The position numbers and the translations under genes are program-made. From assembly GCA_029781795.1 (NCBI GenBank), contig JAKOWB010000269.1, forward strand, positions 1-44,345: a stretch of DNA of 44,345 nt. Reading direction: 5' to 3'. How positions within the stretch are numbered: position 1 is the stretch's first letter; the number at the start of each line of letters is the position of its first letter. This DNA is from Pseudomonadota bacterium (lineage in GTDB: Bacteria; Pseudomonadota; Alphaproteobacteria; Kiloniellales; JACOMY01). Below are positions 1 to 9,256 of this stretch, in pieces. The notes under the pieces are model-generated. The model made no database searches. It was not told the origin of the DNA and saw only the letters and a list, made by a program, of their open reading frames with translations.

Positions 1-51
1 GGGGCCGGCGAGGCCGCGCGCCACGGTCTCGACTTCGGGAAGCTCGGGCAT
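1..51 (-). CDS. mutM: Formamidopyrimidine-DNA glycosylase, N-terminal 17 codons only
   Basis: The gene starts with ATG at 51 and runs off the left edge. The 17 visible residues begin MPELPEVETV, the near-invariant N-terminus of Fpg/MutM, in which the proline after Met is the catalytic nucleophile of this base-excision DNA glycosylase/AP lyase (8-oxoguanine removal). It is divergent from ubiE, with about 80 bases between the two starts, an arrangement common in alphaproteobacteria. Endonuclease VIII (Nei) shares the start motif less exactly. The call rests on the N-terminus alone. Confidence 0.85.
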   Translation of the reverse strand, partial: MPELPEVETVARGLAGP

Positions 52-133
52 GAGGGGTGACTTTCAGGCTTGCCGGATCGGCGGGGCGCGCAGAGTAGCG
101 CCGCCACCGGGGCAAGGCTATTGTCGCCCCCGC

Positions 134-904
134 ATGACCGAGCCAGCCCCCGCCCCGGAGTCCACCGAGACCACCCACTTCGGCTTTGCCACCGTGCCGG
201 CGGCGGAGAAGACCGGGCGGGTGCAGCGCCTGTTCGAGGGCGTGGCCGGCCGCTACGACCTGATGAACGACCTGATGTCGGGCGGCATCCACCGGCTGTG
301 GAAGCGCGCGCTGATCGACCGCGTGGCGCCGCGCCCGGGGTGGCGCGTGCTGGACCTCGCCGGCGGTACCGGCGACATCGCCTTCCGCCTCTTGAAGGCG
401 CAGCCGGCGGCCAGCGTGGTGGTCTGCGACCTCACCCCCGGCATGCTGGCGGTGGGGCGCGACCGGGCGACCGACCGCGGGCTCTTCAAGGCCAACCTGC
501 AGTGGGTGGCAGGCAACGCCGAGGCGCTGCCCTTTCCCGACCGCTCGGTCGAGGCCGTCACCATCGCCTTCGGCCTGCGCAACGTGACGCGCCCGGCGGT
601 CGCCCTGGCCGAGGCGCGGCGCGTGCTGAAGCCCGGCGGGCGCTTCTTCTGCCTGGAGTTCAGCCACGTGGCGCTGCCGCTGCTGGACCGCCTCTACGAC
701 CTCTATTCCTTCAGCGTGCTGCCCTGGCTCGGCGAGGTGGTGGCCAAGGACCGCGCCAGCTACCAGTACCTCGCCGAATCGATCCGCCGCTTCCCGCCCC
801 AGGCGGCGCTGGCCCAGATGATGGAGCAGGCGGGGCTGCGGCGCGCACGCTTCGAGAACCTCAGCGGCGGCATCGCCGCGATCCATTCCGGCTGGCGGAT
901 CTGA
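134..904 (+). CDS. ubiE: Demethylmenaquinone/2-methoxy-6-polyprenyl-benzoquinol methyltransferase UbiE
   Basis: 256-residue class I SAM-dependent methyltransferase for the C-methylation step of ubiquinone (and menaquinone) synthesis. The family signature YDLMNDLMS is at residues 41-49 and the SAM-binding glycine loop LDLAGGTGD at 73-81. The later segment AFGLRNV and the region after KPGGRF are also typical of UbiE. I chose ATG 134, which gives the usual length; an upstream in-frame extension to position 50 would overlap the start region of mutM and has no family resemblance. ubiB follows after only 5 bases, so the two are probably one transcript. Confidence 0.95.
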   Translation: MTEPAPAPESTETTHFGFATVPAAEKTGRVQRLFEGVAGRYDLMNDLMSGGIHRLWKRALIDRVAPRPGWRVLDLAGGTGDIAFRLLKAQPAASVVVCDLTPGMLAVGRDRATDRGLFKANLQWVAGNAEALPFPDRSVEAVTIAFGLRNVTRPAVALAEARRVLKPGGRFFCLEFSHVALPLLDRLYDLYSFSVLPWLGEVVAKDRASYQYLAESIRRFPPQAALAQMMEQAGLRRARFENLSGGIAAIHSGWRI

Positions 905-909
905 GCCGC

Positions 910-2466
910 ATGGGCGCCTTCCGCACCGGCCGCAGCGTCATGCGCCTGATGCGCATCGTGCGCATCTTGGCGAAGCACGATGCCGGCGCCGCGCTGGGGC
1001 AGATGGGCCTCGCCGGCGGGCCGCTCTTCGTGCTGCGCGCTTGCTCGCGGCGCAAGGGCGGCGGCCGGCCGGGGCAGAAGCTGGCCCGCGCGCTGACCGA
1101 CCTCGGCCCCAGCTTCATCAAGCTGGGCCAGTCGCTCTCCACCCGCGGCGACCTCTTGGGCGAGGAGATCGCCCGCGACCTCACCGACCTGCAGGACCAC
1201 GTCGCGCCCTTCACCTTCGCCGAGGCGCGCGCGACGCTGGAGAGCGAGCTGGAAGCGCCGCTGGAGCAGCTCTTCGAAACCTTCGACGAGAAGCCGATCT
1301 CCGCCGCCTCGATGGCCCAGGTGCACTTCGCGGTGACGCGCGAGGAGGACGGCCGGCCGGGCAAGGAGGTCGCGGTCAAGGTGCTGCGCCCGGGCATCGA
1401 CCTCGCCTTCGAGCGCGACCTGGAGCTCTTCGCCTGGCTGGCGGCGCTGGCCGAGCGCACGCAGCCGCGCCTCAGGCGGCTGAAGCCGCGCGAGATCGTC
1501 GCGCTCTTCGCCGAGCAGGTCCACATGGAGTTGGACCTGCGCATCGAAGCCGCCGGCATGTCGGAGATCAACGAGAACTTCGAGGGCGACGAGACCTACA
1601 ACCTGCCGCAGGTCGACTGGCGCCGCACCGGCAAGCGCGTGCTGACCATGACCCGGATGGTCGGCACGCCGATGGACGACCGCCAGGCCATGCTCGAGGC
1701 CGGCCACGACCTCGAGGCCGTGATGCTGAAGGCGGCCACCATCTTCTTCCACCAGGTCTTCCGCGACGGCGTGTTCCACGGCGACCAGCACCCCGGCAAC
1801 ATGGGCGTCGACCGCGAGGGCAACATCTTCGCCGTCGACTTCGGCATCCTCGGGCGCCTCGACCGGCGCACGCGCTTCTTCCTGGCCGACATGATGGTGG
1901 CGACCCTGCGCGGCGACTACTACCGCCTCGCCGAGGTGCAGGTGGAGGCGGGCTACCTGCCGGCCGGGCGCTCGCTCGATACCTATGCCCAGGCGCTGCG
2001 CAGCGTCTGCGAGCCGATCGTCGGCCGGCCGCTGCACGAGATCTCCTTCGCCAAGCTGCTGCGCCAGCTCTTCTCGCTGACCGAATCCTTCCAGATGCAG
2101 GTGCAGCCGCAGCTCCTGCTGCTGCAGAAGAACATGATGATGGCCGAGGGCATCAGCCGCATCCTGACGCCCGAGCTGAACATCTGGCAGATGTCACAGC
2201 CGCTGATCGAGCGCTGGATCATCGACAACCGCGGGCCGGCCGCGCGCGTGGCGCAGACCGGTCACGACCTGCAGCGCATCATGGCCCGCGTGCCGCAGTT
2301 CCTGACCGACCTGGAGGCCATCGCCGGCGAGATCCGCGGCGGTGGCCTGAAGCTGCATCCCGGCACGCTGGAGCGGCTGGAGCGGCGGCGCGGCCGCGGC
2401 CTTGCCTGGCTGTCACTGCTCCTGTCCCTGTCCGCCCTGGTGCTGGCGCTGATCGCCGTCTTGTAA
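910..2466 (+). CDS. ubiB: Ubiquinone biosynthesis atypical kinase/ATPase UbiB
   Basis: 518-residue member of the ABC1/ADCK/UbiB family, needed for ubiquinone synthesis and thought to act as an ATPase at the membrane-bound Ubi complex. Visible motifs are the KxGQ motif (KLGQ, residues 71-74), the alanine-rich nucleotide loop (SAASMAQVH), the catalytic-loop motif HGDQHPGN and the DFG metal motif. The C-terminus is a basic stretch followed by a hydrophobic segment rich in Leu/Ala (about the last 22 residues), the membrane anchor typical of UbiB. ATG 910 is used; a second in-frame ATG at 940 is possible. Coupled to ubiE. Confidence 0.95.
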   Translation: MGAFRTGRSVMRLMRIVRILAKHDAGAALGQMGLAGGPLFVLRACSRRKGGGRPGQKLARALTDLGPSFIKLGQSLSTRGDLLGEEIARDLTDLQDHVAPFTFAEARATLESELEAPLEQLFETFDEKPISAASMAQVHFAVTREEDGRPGKEVAVKVLRPGIDLAFERDLELFAWLAALAERTQPRLRRLKPREIVALFAEQVHMELDLRIEAAGMSEINENFEGDETYNLPQVDWRRTGKRVLTMTRMVGTPMDDRQAMLEAGHDLEAVMLKAATIFFHQVFRDGVFHGDQHPGNMGVDREGNIFAVDFGILGRLDRRTRFFLADMMVATLRGDYYRLAEVQVEAGYLPAGRSLDTYAQALRSVCEPIVGRPLHEISFAKLLRQLFSLTESFQMQVQPQLLLLQKNMMMAEGISRILTPELNIWQMSQPLIERWIIDNRGPAARVAQTGHDLQRIMARVPQFLTDLEAIAGEIRGGGLKLHPGTLERLERRRGRGLAWLSLLLSLSALVLALIAVL

Positions 2467-2533
2467 GGCGGGGGCGGGGATTCTACGCTCCGCTGCGTGG
2501 TTTTGACCTGCAACCTTCACCTGGGACCGTGAA

Positions 2534-3742
2534 ATGCTGGCCGGCAAGCGCATCCTCCTGGTGGTGAGCGGCGGCATCGCGGCCTACAAGAGCCTCGAAC
2601 TGGTGCGGCGCCTGCGCGAGCGGGGCGCCGCGGTGACCGCTGTCCTCACCCGCTCCGGGGCAGAGTTCGTGACGCCGCTGTCGCTGGCCTCGCTGACCGA
2701 GAACAAGGTCTACCAGGAGCTCTTCTCGCTGACCGACGAGAGCGAGATGGGCCACATCCAGCTCTCCCGCGCGGCCGACCTGGTGGTGGTGGCGCCGGCG
2801 ACCGCCAATGCGCTGGCCAAGCTTGCCGCCGGCATCGCCGACGACCTCGCCTCGACCCTGCTGCTGGCGACCGACAAGGACGTGATGGTGGCCCCGGCGA
2901 TGAACGTGCGCATGTGGGAGCACCCGGCGACCCGCGCCAACCTTGCCACCCTGCGCCAGCGCGGCGTGCTGGTGGTTGGGCCCGAGGAAGGACCGATGGC
3001 CTGCGGCGAGTTCGGCTTGGGTCGCCTGTCGGAGCCCATGACCATCCTGGCCGCCGTCGACGCCTATTTCGCCGCGGCGACGCCACTGGCCGGCAAGCGC
3101 GCGCTGGTGACCAGCGGGCCGACGCACGAGCCGATCGATCCCGTGCGCTACATTGCCAACCGCTCCTCGGGCAAGCAGGGCCATGCCATCGCCGCCGCGC
3201 TGGCGCGCCTCGGCGCCCGCGTGACGCTGGTGACCGGGCCGGTGACCCTGGCCGATCCGCCGGCGGTGGAGACGGTCCATGTCGAGACCGCGACCGAGAT
3301 GCTGGAGGCCTGCCTCGCCGCGCTGCCGGCGGACGTCGCGGTCTGCGCCGCGGCGGTGGCCGACTGGCGCGTCGCCCGCGCCGCCGGCCAGAAGCTGAAA
3401 AAGGACGGCAAGGGCGCACCGACGCTGAGCATGACGGAGAACCCGGACATCCTCGCGACGCTGTCGAAGCGCAAGGCTGACCGTCCGGCGCTGGTGGTGG
3501 GCTTCGCCGCGGAGACGCAGAGCGTGGTCGACTATGCGCGCGCCAAGCTGAAGAAGAAGGGTTGCGACTGGATCCTGGCCAACGACGTGTCCGGCGGCGG
3601 CGTCTTCGGCCAGGACGACAACCAGATCACCCTGGTCGACGCGACGGGCGAGGAGGCCTGGCCCCGGCTCGACAAGCAGGCCGTGGCGCAGCGCCTGGCG
3701 CAGCGCATCGCCGACCGCCTCGCCGCGGGGGAGGAAGCCTGA
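2534..3742 (+). CDS. coaBC: Bifunctional phosphopantothenoylcysteine decarboxylase/phosphopantothenate-cysteine ligase
   Basis: 402-residue fusion of CoaC (FMN-dependent decarboxylase, N-terminal ~180 residues) and CoaB (CTP-dependent ligase, C-terminal half), which together turn 4'-phosphopantothenate into 4'-phosphopantetheine for coenzyme A. The CoaC part shows the flavoprotein start VSGGIAAYK, the PAMNxxMW motif and the substrate-clamp motif ACGEFGLGR with the active-site Cys157. The CoaB part has [14 protein letters not shown] and the N-R-S-S-G-K-Q-G nucleotide motif. Its TGA overlaps the dut ATG by one base (TGATG), so dut is probably translationally coupled. Confidence 0.96.
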   Translation: MLAGKRILLVVSGGIAAYKSLELVRRLRERGAAVTAVLTRSGAEFVTPLSLASLTENKVYQELFSLTDESEMGHIQLSRAADLVVVAPATANALAKLAAGIADDLASTLLLATDKDVMVAPAMNVRMWEHPATRANLATLRQRGVLVVGPEEGPMACGEFGLGRLSEPMTILAAVDAYFAAATPLAGKRALVTSGPTHEPIDPVRYIANRSSGKQGHAIAAALARLGARVTLVTGPVTLADPPAVETVHVETATEMLEACLAALPADVAVCAAAVADWRVARAAGQKLKKDGKGAPTLSMTENPDILATLSKRKADRPALVVGFAAETQSVVDYARAKLKKKGCDWILANDVSGGGVFGQDDNQITLVDATGEEAWPRLDKQAVAQRLAQRIADRLAAGEEA

Positions 3743-4200
3743 TGGCCGGGATCACCGTCGCCGTCCGCCGCCTGCCGCATGGCGAGGGCCTGGCGCTGCC
3801 GTCCTATGCCACGTCGCAGAGTGCCGGGATGGACCTGCTGGCCGCGGTGGGCGAGCCGGTGACCCTGGCGCCCGGCGAGCGTCGCCTGGTGCCGACCGGC
3901 CTCGCCATCCAGCTGCCCGCCGGCTACGAGGCGCAGGTGCGCCCGCGCTCCGGCCTCGCGCTGAAGCAGGGCGTCACGGTGCTGAATTCCCCCGGCACGG
4001 TCGATGCCGACTACCGCGGCGAGGTCGGGGTGATCCTGGTGAACCTGGGCCAGGCGCCCTTCGTCATCCAGCGCGGCGACCGCATCGCGCAGATGATCGT
4101 GGCGCCGGTGGTACAGGCTGCCTGGGCCGAGGTCGCCGACCTGGAGGCGAGCCAGCGCGGTGCCGGCGGCTTCGGGTCAACTGGCGTCAAGGGGGGCTGA
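3742..4200 (+). CDS. dut: Deoxyuridine 5'-triphosphate nucleotidohydrolase (dUTPase)
   Basis: 152-residue trimeric-type dUTPase that hydrolyses dUTP to dUMP and pyrophosphate, keeping uracil out of DNA and feeding thymidylate synthesis. All five family motifs are present in order: SAGMDL (27-32), RPRSGLAL (67-74), [10 protein letters not shown] (85-94), RGDRIAQ (111-117) and the C-terminal P-loop-like [10 protein letters not shown] (139-148). The ATG shares a base with the coaBC stop; the coaBC-dut pairing is widespread in proteobacteria. Confidence 0.97.
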   Translation: MAGITVAVRRLPHGEGLALPSYATSQSAGMDLLAAVGEPVTLAPGERRLVPTGLAIQLPAGYEAQVRPRSGLALKQGVTVLNSPGTVDADYRGEVGVILVNLGQAPFVIQRGDRIAQMIVAPVVQAAWAEVADLEASQRGAGGFGSTGVKGG

Positions 4201-4206
4201 GCGGAC

Positions 4207-4662
4207 ATGCTGCGGCTTTCCAAGAAGCTGCTCTTCGCCATCGAGGCGGTGGTCGACGTGGCCTACCACGCCGGGCCGCAGCCGGTGCGCTCCACCGACA
4301 TTTCCGACCGCCAGGGCATCCCGCGCCGCTACCTGGAACAGGTGCTGCAGGAACTGGTGCACGAAGGCGTGCTGGCCGGCCAGCGCGGGCCGCGCGGCGG
4401 CTACCGCCTGGCGCGCGAGCGCCGGCGCATCACCGTGGGCCAGATCATCCGCATCGTGAACAAGCTGGAGGGCACCGGCGATCCGGCCGGCGAGACCGAC
4501 GGGTCGGAGATCGGCCAGCGCGTGGTGCGCCCCATCTGGCTGCAGATGCAGGAGGAGATGATGGCGCGCTTCGATGCCACCACCATCGAGGAGCTCTGCG
4601 AGCGCGCCCGCGCGCTCGGCATCGAGAGCGGCCCCTCGGGGCCGGTGGACTACAGTATCTAG
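4207..4662 (+). CDS. Rrf2-family transcriptional regulator without Fe-S cysteines (CymR-like)
   Basis: 151-residue Rrf2-family DNA-binding protein. The N-terminal winged helix-turn-helix is clear, with IPRRYLEQVLQELV as recognition region and the wing motif RGPRGGYRLAR. The cluster-binding region that in IscR, NsrR and RirA holds three cysteines has none here; the only Cys lies in ELCERA near the C-terminus. This resembles CymR-type Rrf2 proteins, which sense cysteine/sulfur status through protein partners rather than a cluster (family knowledge). It starts 6 bases after dut and lies just upstream of cysK, so control of cysteine synthesis is a reasonable inference. No operator could be assigned. 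Confidence 0.85.
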   Translation: MLRLSKKLLFAIEAVVDVAYHAGPQPVRSTDISDRQGIPRRYLEQVLQELVHEGVLAGQRGPRGGYRLARERRRITVGQIIRIVNKLEGTGDPAGETDGSEIGQRVVRPIWLQMQEEMMARFDATTIEELCERARALGIESGPSGPVDYSI

Positions 4663-4681
4663 GGCCGCGCCCTTCGGCCCA

Positions 4682-4793
4682 CCCTTCGAGGCGGGCGCTG
4701 GCGCGCCCTCCTCAGGGCGAGGCTGGGGCGACTGGCAAGCGTTTGAACTGACCTCATCCTGAGGAGCCGCCAAGGGCGGCGTCGCGAAGGATG
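4682..4793. repeat. Pair of inverted copies of an intergenic palindromic repeat
   Basis: Two related ~41-base units face each other: 4682-4722 (begins CCCTTCGAGGCGGGC and ends CCTCCTCAGGGCGAGG) and 4752-4793 (begins CCTCATCCTGAGGAGCCGCC and ends GCGAAGGATGG). The reverse complement of the first matches the second through the conserved CCTGAGGAG and CGAAGG blocks. Each unit is itself a GC-rich hairpin. This type of unit is scattered between genes in many alphaproteobacteria. It fills the gap between the Rrf2 gene and cysK and could act as a terminator or RNA-stability structure. Confidence 0.7.
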
Positions 4794-4822
4794 GACCGAG
4801 GGAGCGAAACCGAGGAGTACCC

Positions 4823-5791
4823 ATGCCCGACAAGACCACGCCAGCGCGGACCCAGGGCCGCATCTACGGCTCCATCCTCGAGACCATCGGCGCGACGCCG
4901 CTGGTGGAGATTCCGCGCCTGGCCGAGCGCCACGGCGTCAAGGCCCGCATCCTGGCGAAGTGCGAGTTCTTCAACCCGCTGTCCTCGGTCAAGGACCGCA
5001 TCGGCCGCGCCATGATCGACGCGCTGGAGAGCCAGGGCAAGCTGAAGCCCGGCGGCCTGCTGGTCGAGCCGACCTCGGGCAACACCGGGATCGCGCTGGC
5101 CTTCGTCGCCGCCGCGCGCGGCTACAAGCTGGTGCTGACCATGCCCGAGACCATGTCGGTCGAGCGCCGCCGCGTGCTGCGCCTGCTGGGCGCGAGCCTG
5201 GAGCTGACCGAGGGCGCCAAGGGCATGAAGGGCGCCATCGCCAAGGCCGAGGAGATCATCGCCGCCACCCCAGGCGCGGTCATGCCGCAGCAGTTCCAGA
5301 ACCCGGCCAACCCGGCGATCCATCGCGCCACCACGGCCGAGGAGATCTGGGCCGACACGGCGGGCGCGGTCGACTGCTTCATCTCCGGCGTCGGCACCGG
5401 CGGCACCATCACCGGCGTCGGCCAGGTGCTGAAGCAGCGCAAGCCTGGCGTGAGGATCGTCGCGGTCGAGCCCGAGGCCAGCCCGGTGCTGAGCGGCGGC
5501 CAGCCCGGCCCGCACAAGATCCAGGGCATCGGTGCCGGCTTCGTGCCGCCGATCCTGGAGGTGAAGCTGATCGACGAGGTGGTGCAGGTGGCCAACGACA
5601 CGGCCTTCCGCCTGGCGCGCGAGGCCGCGGCGGTCGAGGGCATCCCCTGCGGCATCTCCTCGGGCGCGGCGCTGGCCGCCGCCTATGAGATCGGCGCGCG
5701 CAAGGAGATGGCGGGCAAGACGCTCGTCGTCGTGCTGCCCTCCTCGGCCGAGCGCTACCTCTCGACGGCGCTCTTCGAGGGGCTGGAGTAG
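4823..5791 (+). CDS. cysK: Cysteine synthase A (O-acetylserine sulfhydrylase)
   Basis: 322-residue fold-type II PLP enzyme making L-cysteine from O-acetyl-L-serine and sulfide. The PLP-binding lysine is Lys57 in PLSSVKDR, the substrate loop TSGNTG is at 84-89, the phosphate-binding loop is GVGTGGT, and the C-terminal GISSGAA supplies the serine that contacts the pyridine nitrogen. Length and motifs fit CysK better than cystathionine beta-synthase. It follows the Rrf2 regulator across a 160-base repeat-containing gap, so it may have its own promoter. The end is followed by another palindromic repeat. Confidence 0.95.
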   Translation: MPDKTTPARTQGRIYGSILETIGATPLVEIPRLAERHGVKARILAKCEFFNPLSSVKDRIGRAMIDALESQGKLKPGGLLVEPTSGNTGIALAFVAAARGYKLVLTMPETMSVERRRVLRLLGASLELTEGAKGMKGAIAKAEEIIAATPGAVMPQQFQNPANPAIHRATTAEEIWADTAGAVDCFISGVGTGGTITGVGQVLKQRKPGVRIVAVEPEASPVLSGGQPGPHKIQGIGAGFVPPILEVKLIDEVVQVANDTAFRLAREAAAVEGIPCGISSGAALAAAYEIGARKEMAGKTLVVVLPSSAERYLSTALFEGLE

Positions 5792-5809
5792 GGCGCCGCC
5801 GCTGCCGAC

Positions 5810-5952
5810 TCCCTTCCCCCTTGGGGGAAGGTGGCCGCGCAAGCGGCCGGATGAGGTAGGTTGGTGCGATTGGTTGATGACCGCACCGACCCATCTCCCT
5901 CACCCCGTGCGCTTCGCGCGCTCGCGCTGCGAGCTCCCAAGGGAGAGGGGGG
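5810..5952. repeat. Composite palindromic intergenic repeat
   Basis: About 140 bases between cysK and the convergent MBL gene are made of nested inverted repeats: 5812-5831 is a 9-bp stem (CCTTCCCCC/GGGGGAAGG) with a 2-base loop; 5834-5847 is GCCGC-GCAA-GCGGC; 5859-5868 pairs with 5882-5891 (GGTTGGTGCG/CGCACCGACC, one mismatch); and 5934-5951 ends in CTCCCAAGGGAGAGGG. The outer ends are roughly complementary. Similar 'CCTTGGGGGAAGG ... GCCGGATGAGG' units are common between alphaproteobacterial genes. It may act as a bidirectional terminator here. Confidence 0.7.
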
Positions 5953-5986
5953 ACTGAGGCGGTAGCGCTCTTTTCCCGCTCCCTGG

Positions 5987-6763
5987 CTACCCCGGCCGCC
6001 GCTTCTCCAGGTAGGCGCGGCAGAGTTCGCGCAGCCGTTCGCGGCCGAAGCTGGGGTCGTGGCCGGCGTGGACCACGGTGACCGGCAGCGCCATCAGGCG
6101 CTCGATGGTGCGGAGGTAGGCCGGGATGTCGCTCTCCGGCAGCTCGTCCAGCAGCGGGCCGTCGTAGAGCGCGTCGCCGGAGAAGAGCGTCCCCGTCGCC
6201 GCCTCCCAGAGGCCGATGGAGCCGGGCGAGTGGCCCGGCAGGTGCAGCACCTCGAAGCGGCGGTCGCCGGTCGAGACCACGTCGCCCTCGTCGATCAGGC
6301 GGCTGACCTTGGCGCCCTTCTGGCGGAAGCCCTCCAGCGCCATGCCGGGCGGCAGCGCCGTCACCAGGTAGGGGTCCTGCATCTGATAGCCGGACTTCTC
6401 CAGCCCGGCGATGGCTTCCGGCCCCCAGAAGGTATGGGGGTCGAGCGAGGCGAGTTCGGGCACCTCCAGCAGGTGCGCTTCCAGCGGATGGGCGCAGCAG
6501 TCGGCGAACTCGTGGTGCCCGCCCATGTGGTCGCCGTGGCCGTGCGTCGCCACCGCCGTCACCGGCTTGTCCAGCAGGTCCTGCATCTCGGCCGTCAGGT
6601 TGCCGACGCCCATGCCGGTATCGACGATGAGGTCGCGGTCGCGCCCACGCAGATGCCAGATGTTGCAGCGCATGAGCGGCACCACGTGCGGCTCCCACAG
6701 CAGCGTGATGGCATCGTCGATGGTCCTGCGCTCGAACCAGCGCTCGGCGACGGGGAAGGGCAT
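5987..6763 (-). CDS. Metallo-beta-lactamase-fold hydrolase
   Basis: 258-residue MBL-fold protein. The metal-binding signature THGHGDHMGG (His74, His76, Asp78, His79) is intact, followed by the downstream ligands in LPGHSPGS, the bridging Asp in FSGDALYDG, and the last His in HAGHDPSF. The fold binds two metal ions, normally zinc, and hydrolyses thioesters, lactones or phosphodiesters; the substrate cannot be read from the sequence. No signal peptide is evident, so it is probably cytoplasmic. It is separated from ubiD, upstream on the same strand, by about 100 bases containing a hairpin. Confidence 0.85.
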   Translation of the reverse strand: MPFPVAERWFERRTIDDAITLLWEPHVVPLMRCNIWHLRGRDRDLIVDTGMGVGNLTAEMQDLLDKPVTAVATHGHGDHMGGHHEFADCCAHPLEAHLLEVPELASLDPHTFWGPEAIAGLEKSGYQMQDPYLVTALPPGMALEGFRQKGAKVSRLIDEGDVVSTGDRRFEVLHLPGHSPGSIGLWEAATGTLFSGDALYDGPLLDELPESDIPAYLRTIERLMALPVTVVHAGHDPSFGRERLRELCRAYLEKRRPG

Positions 6764-6814
6764 GGGTGTGACTCCTCGACCGCTGCAGTCTACCCCCGCA
6801 CGCTTGTTTCTTCT

Positions 6815-6837
6815 CCCTGCCCCTTTATGGGGGAGGG
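6815..6837. repeat. Short GC hairpin, remnant of an intergenic repeat
   Basis: CCCTGCCCC (6815-6823) and GGGGGAGGG (6829-6837) form a 9-bp stem with one mismatch and a 5-base loop, in the ~100-base gap between the ends of the ubiD-like gene and the start of the MBL gene. It resembles the outer arms of the 5810-5952 repeat and may terminate the ubiD transcript. Confidence 0.45.
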
Positions 6838-6865
6838 CTAACAGGCAAGGGGATGGGCAGAGGGC

Positions 6866-8374
6866 CTACTTCCAAATCTTCTTACCGCTGCCCGGCAGGC
6901 CCAGCTCGGCCCACATCCGGTCCACCTTCTCCACCACCGCCTCGTCCATCCTGATCTCCCGCCCCCATTCGCGCGTCGTCTCGGGCGGCAGCTTGTCGGT
7001 GGCGTCGAGGCCGATCTTCGAGCCCAGCCCTGACACCGGGCTGGCAAAATCGAGATAATCGATCGGCGTGTTCTCGATCACCGTGATGTCGCGCGCCGGG
7101 TCCATCTTGGTGGAGACGGCCCACATGACCTCTTTCCAGTCGCGCGCGTTGACGTCGTGATCCACCACGATGACCCACTTGGTGTACATGAACTGCCGCA
7201 GGTAGCTCCAGACGCCCAGCATCACGCGCTTGGCGTGGCCGGGATAGGCCTTCTTCATCGCGACCACGGCGATGCGGTAGCTGCAGCCCTCGGGCGGCAG
7301 CCAGAAGTCGACGATCTCGGGGAACTGCTGCTGGAAGAGGGGGATGAAGACCTCGTTCAGCGCCTCGCCCAGCACCGAGGGCTCGTCCGGCGGACGGCCG
7401 GTGAAGGTGGAGAGATAGATCGGGTCGCGCCGCATGGTGACGGCGCTGACGGTGAAGACCGGGAAGGGCTCCACCGCGTTGTAGTAGCCGGTGTGGTCGC
7501 CGTAGGGCCCCTCGTCGCCGTAGTCGGAGAGGCTGACGTGGCCCTCCAGCACGATCTCGGCCTCGGCCGGCACCTTCAGCGGCACGGTCTTGCAGTCGAC
7601 CAGCTCGACCTTCCGGCCGCGCAGCAGGCCGGCGAACTGGTACTCCGACAGCGTGTCGGGCACCGGCGTCACCGCGGCCAGGATGGTGCCGGGGTCGGCG
7701 CCGATCACCACCGCGGCCGGCAGCGGCTCGCGCTTCGCCTGCTTCCAGCGCTGGTGGTGCTGCGCGCCGCCGCGATGCTTCAGCCAGCGCATCAGCGTGG
7801 TGTTCCGCCCGGTCACCTGCATGCGGTAGATGCCGAGGTTGAAGGCGTCCTCCTTCTTCCCCGTCGGTCCCTGCGTCACCACCAAGGGCCAGGTGATCAG
7901 CGGCGCCGGCTCGCCCGGCCAGCAGGTCTGGACGGGAAGCTGCGCCAGGTCGATGTCGTCGCCTTGCAGCACCACCTCCTGGCAGGGGGCGCGGCCGACC
8001 GTCTTCGGCTTCATCGCCATGACGGTCTTCAGCAGCGGCAGGTAGGACAGCGCCTCGCGGAAGCCGCCCGGCGGCTCCGGCTGGCGCAGGAAGGCCAGGG
8101 TCTCGCCCACCTCGCGCAGCTGCGGCGGCTCGCGGTCCATGCCCCAGGCGACGCGCTCCACCGTGCCGAAGAGGTTCACCAGCACCGGCATGGCGTAGCG
8201 CGAGCCGTCCGGCTTCACCACGTTCTCGAAGAGCACCGCCGGCCCCTGCTCGGCCAGCAGGCGGGTCTGGATCTCGGTCATCTCCAGGACCGGCGAGACG
8301 GGCGTCTTGACCCGCACCAGCCGGCCCTCGCGCTCCAGGCGCTCGATGAAGTCGCGCAGGGACTTGTAGGGCAT
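6866..8374 (-). CDS. ubiD: UbiD-family decarboxylase (4-hydroxy-3-polyprenylbenzoate decarboxylase)
   Basis: 502-residue prenylated-FMN-dependent decarboxylase. Recognisable blocks are the start [19 protein letters not shown], the prFMN/metal region [13 protein letters not shown] followed by [13 protein letters not shown], and [11 protein letters not shown] with the acidic residue of the E-R-E catalytic set. Length and sequence match the UbiD that decarboxylates the ubiquinone precursor rather than the shorter or divergent phenolic-acid decarboxylases. With ubiE and ubiB it is the third quinone gene in the window. No ubiX (the prFMN-making prenyltransferase) is visible here. It is divergent from rsmE, with 62 bases between starts. 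Confidence 0.92.
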   Translation of the reverse strand: MPYKSLRDFIERLEREGRLVRVKTPVSPVLEMTEIQTRLLAEQGPAVLFENVVKPDGSRYAMPVLVNLFGTVERVAWGMDREPPQLREVGETLAFLRQPEPPGGFREALSYLPLLKTVMAMKPKTVGRAPCQEVVLQGDDIDLAQLPVQTCWPGEPAPLITWPLVVTQGPTGKKEDAFNLGIYRMQVTGRNTTLMRWLKHRGGAQHHQRWKQAKREPLPAAVVIGADPGTILAAVTPVPDTLSEYQFAGLLRGRKVELVDCKTVPLKVPAEAEIVLEGHVSLSDYGDEGPYGDHTGYYNAVEPFPVFTVSAVTMRRDPIYLSTFTGRPPDEPSVLGEALNEVFIPLFQQQFPEIVDFWLPPEGCSYRIAVVAMKKAYPGHAKRVMLGVWSYLRQFMYTKWVIVVDHDVNARDWKEVMWAVSTKMDPARDITVIENTPIDYLDFASPVSGLGSKIGLDATDKLPPETTREWGREIRMDEAVVEKVDRMWAELGLPGSGKKIWK

Positions 8375-8436
8375 GGCGCCAAGGTAGCGGGGCGGGAGCG
8401 GGCGGCAAAGGGGCGCCGCCGTGCTACAACGCCGCC

Positions 8437-9243
8437 ATGGCCGACCGCATCGAGACCCGCCTCTATGTCACCGACCCGCTCGCCGCCGGCGCGGTGGTCG
8501 GGCTGGACCACGGGCCGGCGCACTACCTTCGCTCCGTGCTGCGGCTGGAGCAGGGAGCGCGCGTCGCGCTGTTCAACGGGCGCGACGGCGCCTGGGCGGC
8601 GCGGATCGACGGATTGGGCAAGGGCTGGGCCTCGCTCAAGGTCGAGGCGCTGCTGCAGGCGCAAGCGCCCGAGCCCGACCTCTGGCTCTGCTTCGCGCCG
8701 ATCAAGCGGGCGCGGCTCGACTTCCTGGTGGAGAAGGCCTGCGAGCTGGGCGTCTCGCGGCTGCAGCCGGTCATTACCCAGCACACGGTCGTCACGCGCG
8801 TGAACCTGGAGCGCCTGAGGGCCAACGTGCGCGAGGCGGCCGAGCAGTGCGAGCGCCTGACCCTGCCGGTGGTCGCCGAGCCGCTCGAGCTGCCGGCGCT
8901 GCTGGCCGCCTGGCCGGCCGGGCGGCGCCTCTTCCTCTGCGCCGAGGCCGGGCCGGCGCGGCCCCTGGCCGAGGCGGTGCAGGCCGCCCCGCCGGGACCG
9001 GCCGCATTCATGACCGGGCCGGAAGGGGGTTTTTCCGCGGGCGAGCTTGACGATCTGGCAAAGCGGGCCTTCGTCTCGCCCGTGGGGCTGGGCCCGCGAA
9101 TCCTTCGCGCCGATACCGCCGCCATCGCCGCACTTGCCGCTTGGCAGGCACTCGCCGGCGACGGTAAGGAACGCCCGCCGCCGGACCGGGCCACCCCGGG
9201 CCGCGCGGCCTTCGCCGCCCTGGGCGAAGACCCGGAAGGTTAG
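8437..9243 (+). CDS. rsmE: 16S rRNA (uracil1498-N3)-methyltransferase
   Basis: 268-residue SPOUT-class methyltransferase that modifies U1498 of 16S rRNA in the assembled small subunit. The SAM-knot motifs GPEGGFS (194-200) and [12 protein letters not shown] (218-229, family form LGxRILRxETA) are present, and the N-terminal half has the PUA-like beta-barrel start typical of RsmE (Y-V-T-D ... HYLRSVLRL). The tail after about residue 245 is Pro/Arg/Ala-rich and not conserved. Its stop is 13 bases before the gshA start, so the two genes are probably co-transcribed. Confidence 0.93.
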   Translation: MADRIETRLYVTDPLAAGAVVGLDHGPAHYLRSVLRLEQGARVALFNGRDGAWAARIDGLGKGWASLKVEALLQAQAPEPDLWLCFAPIKRARLDFLVEKACELGVSRLQPVITQHTVVTRVNLERLRANVREAAEQCERLTLPVVAEPLELPALLAAWPAGRRLFLCAEAGPARPLAEAVQAAPPGPAAFMTGPEGGFSAGELDDLAKRAFVSPVGLGPRILRADTAAIAALAAWQALAGDGKERPPPDRATPGRAAFAALGEDPEG

Positions 9244-9256
9244 GGGGAGAACGCGT

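Noticed and set aside
50-133. N-terminal extension of ubiE
   Set aside because: The extra 28 residues are not family-like and would overlap the mutM start; ATG 134 gives the normal protein.
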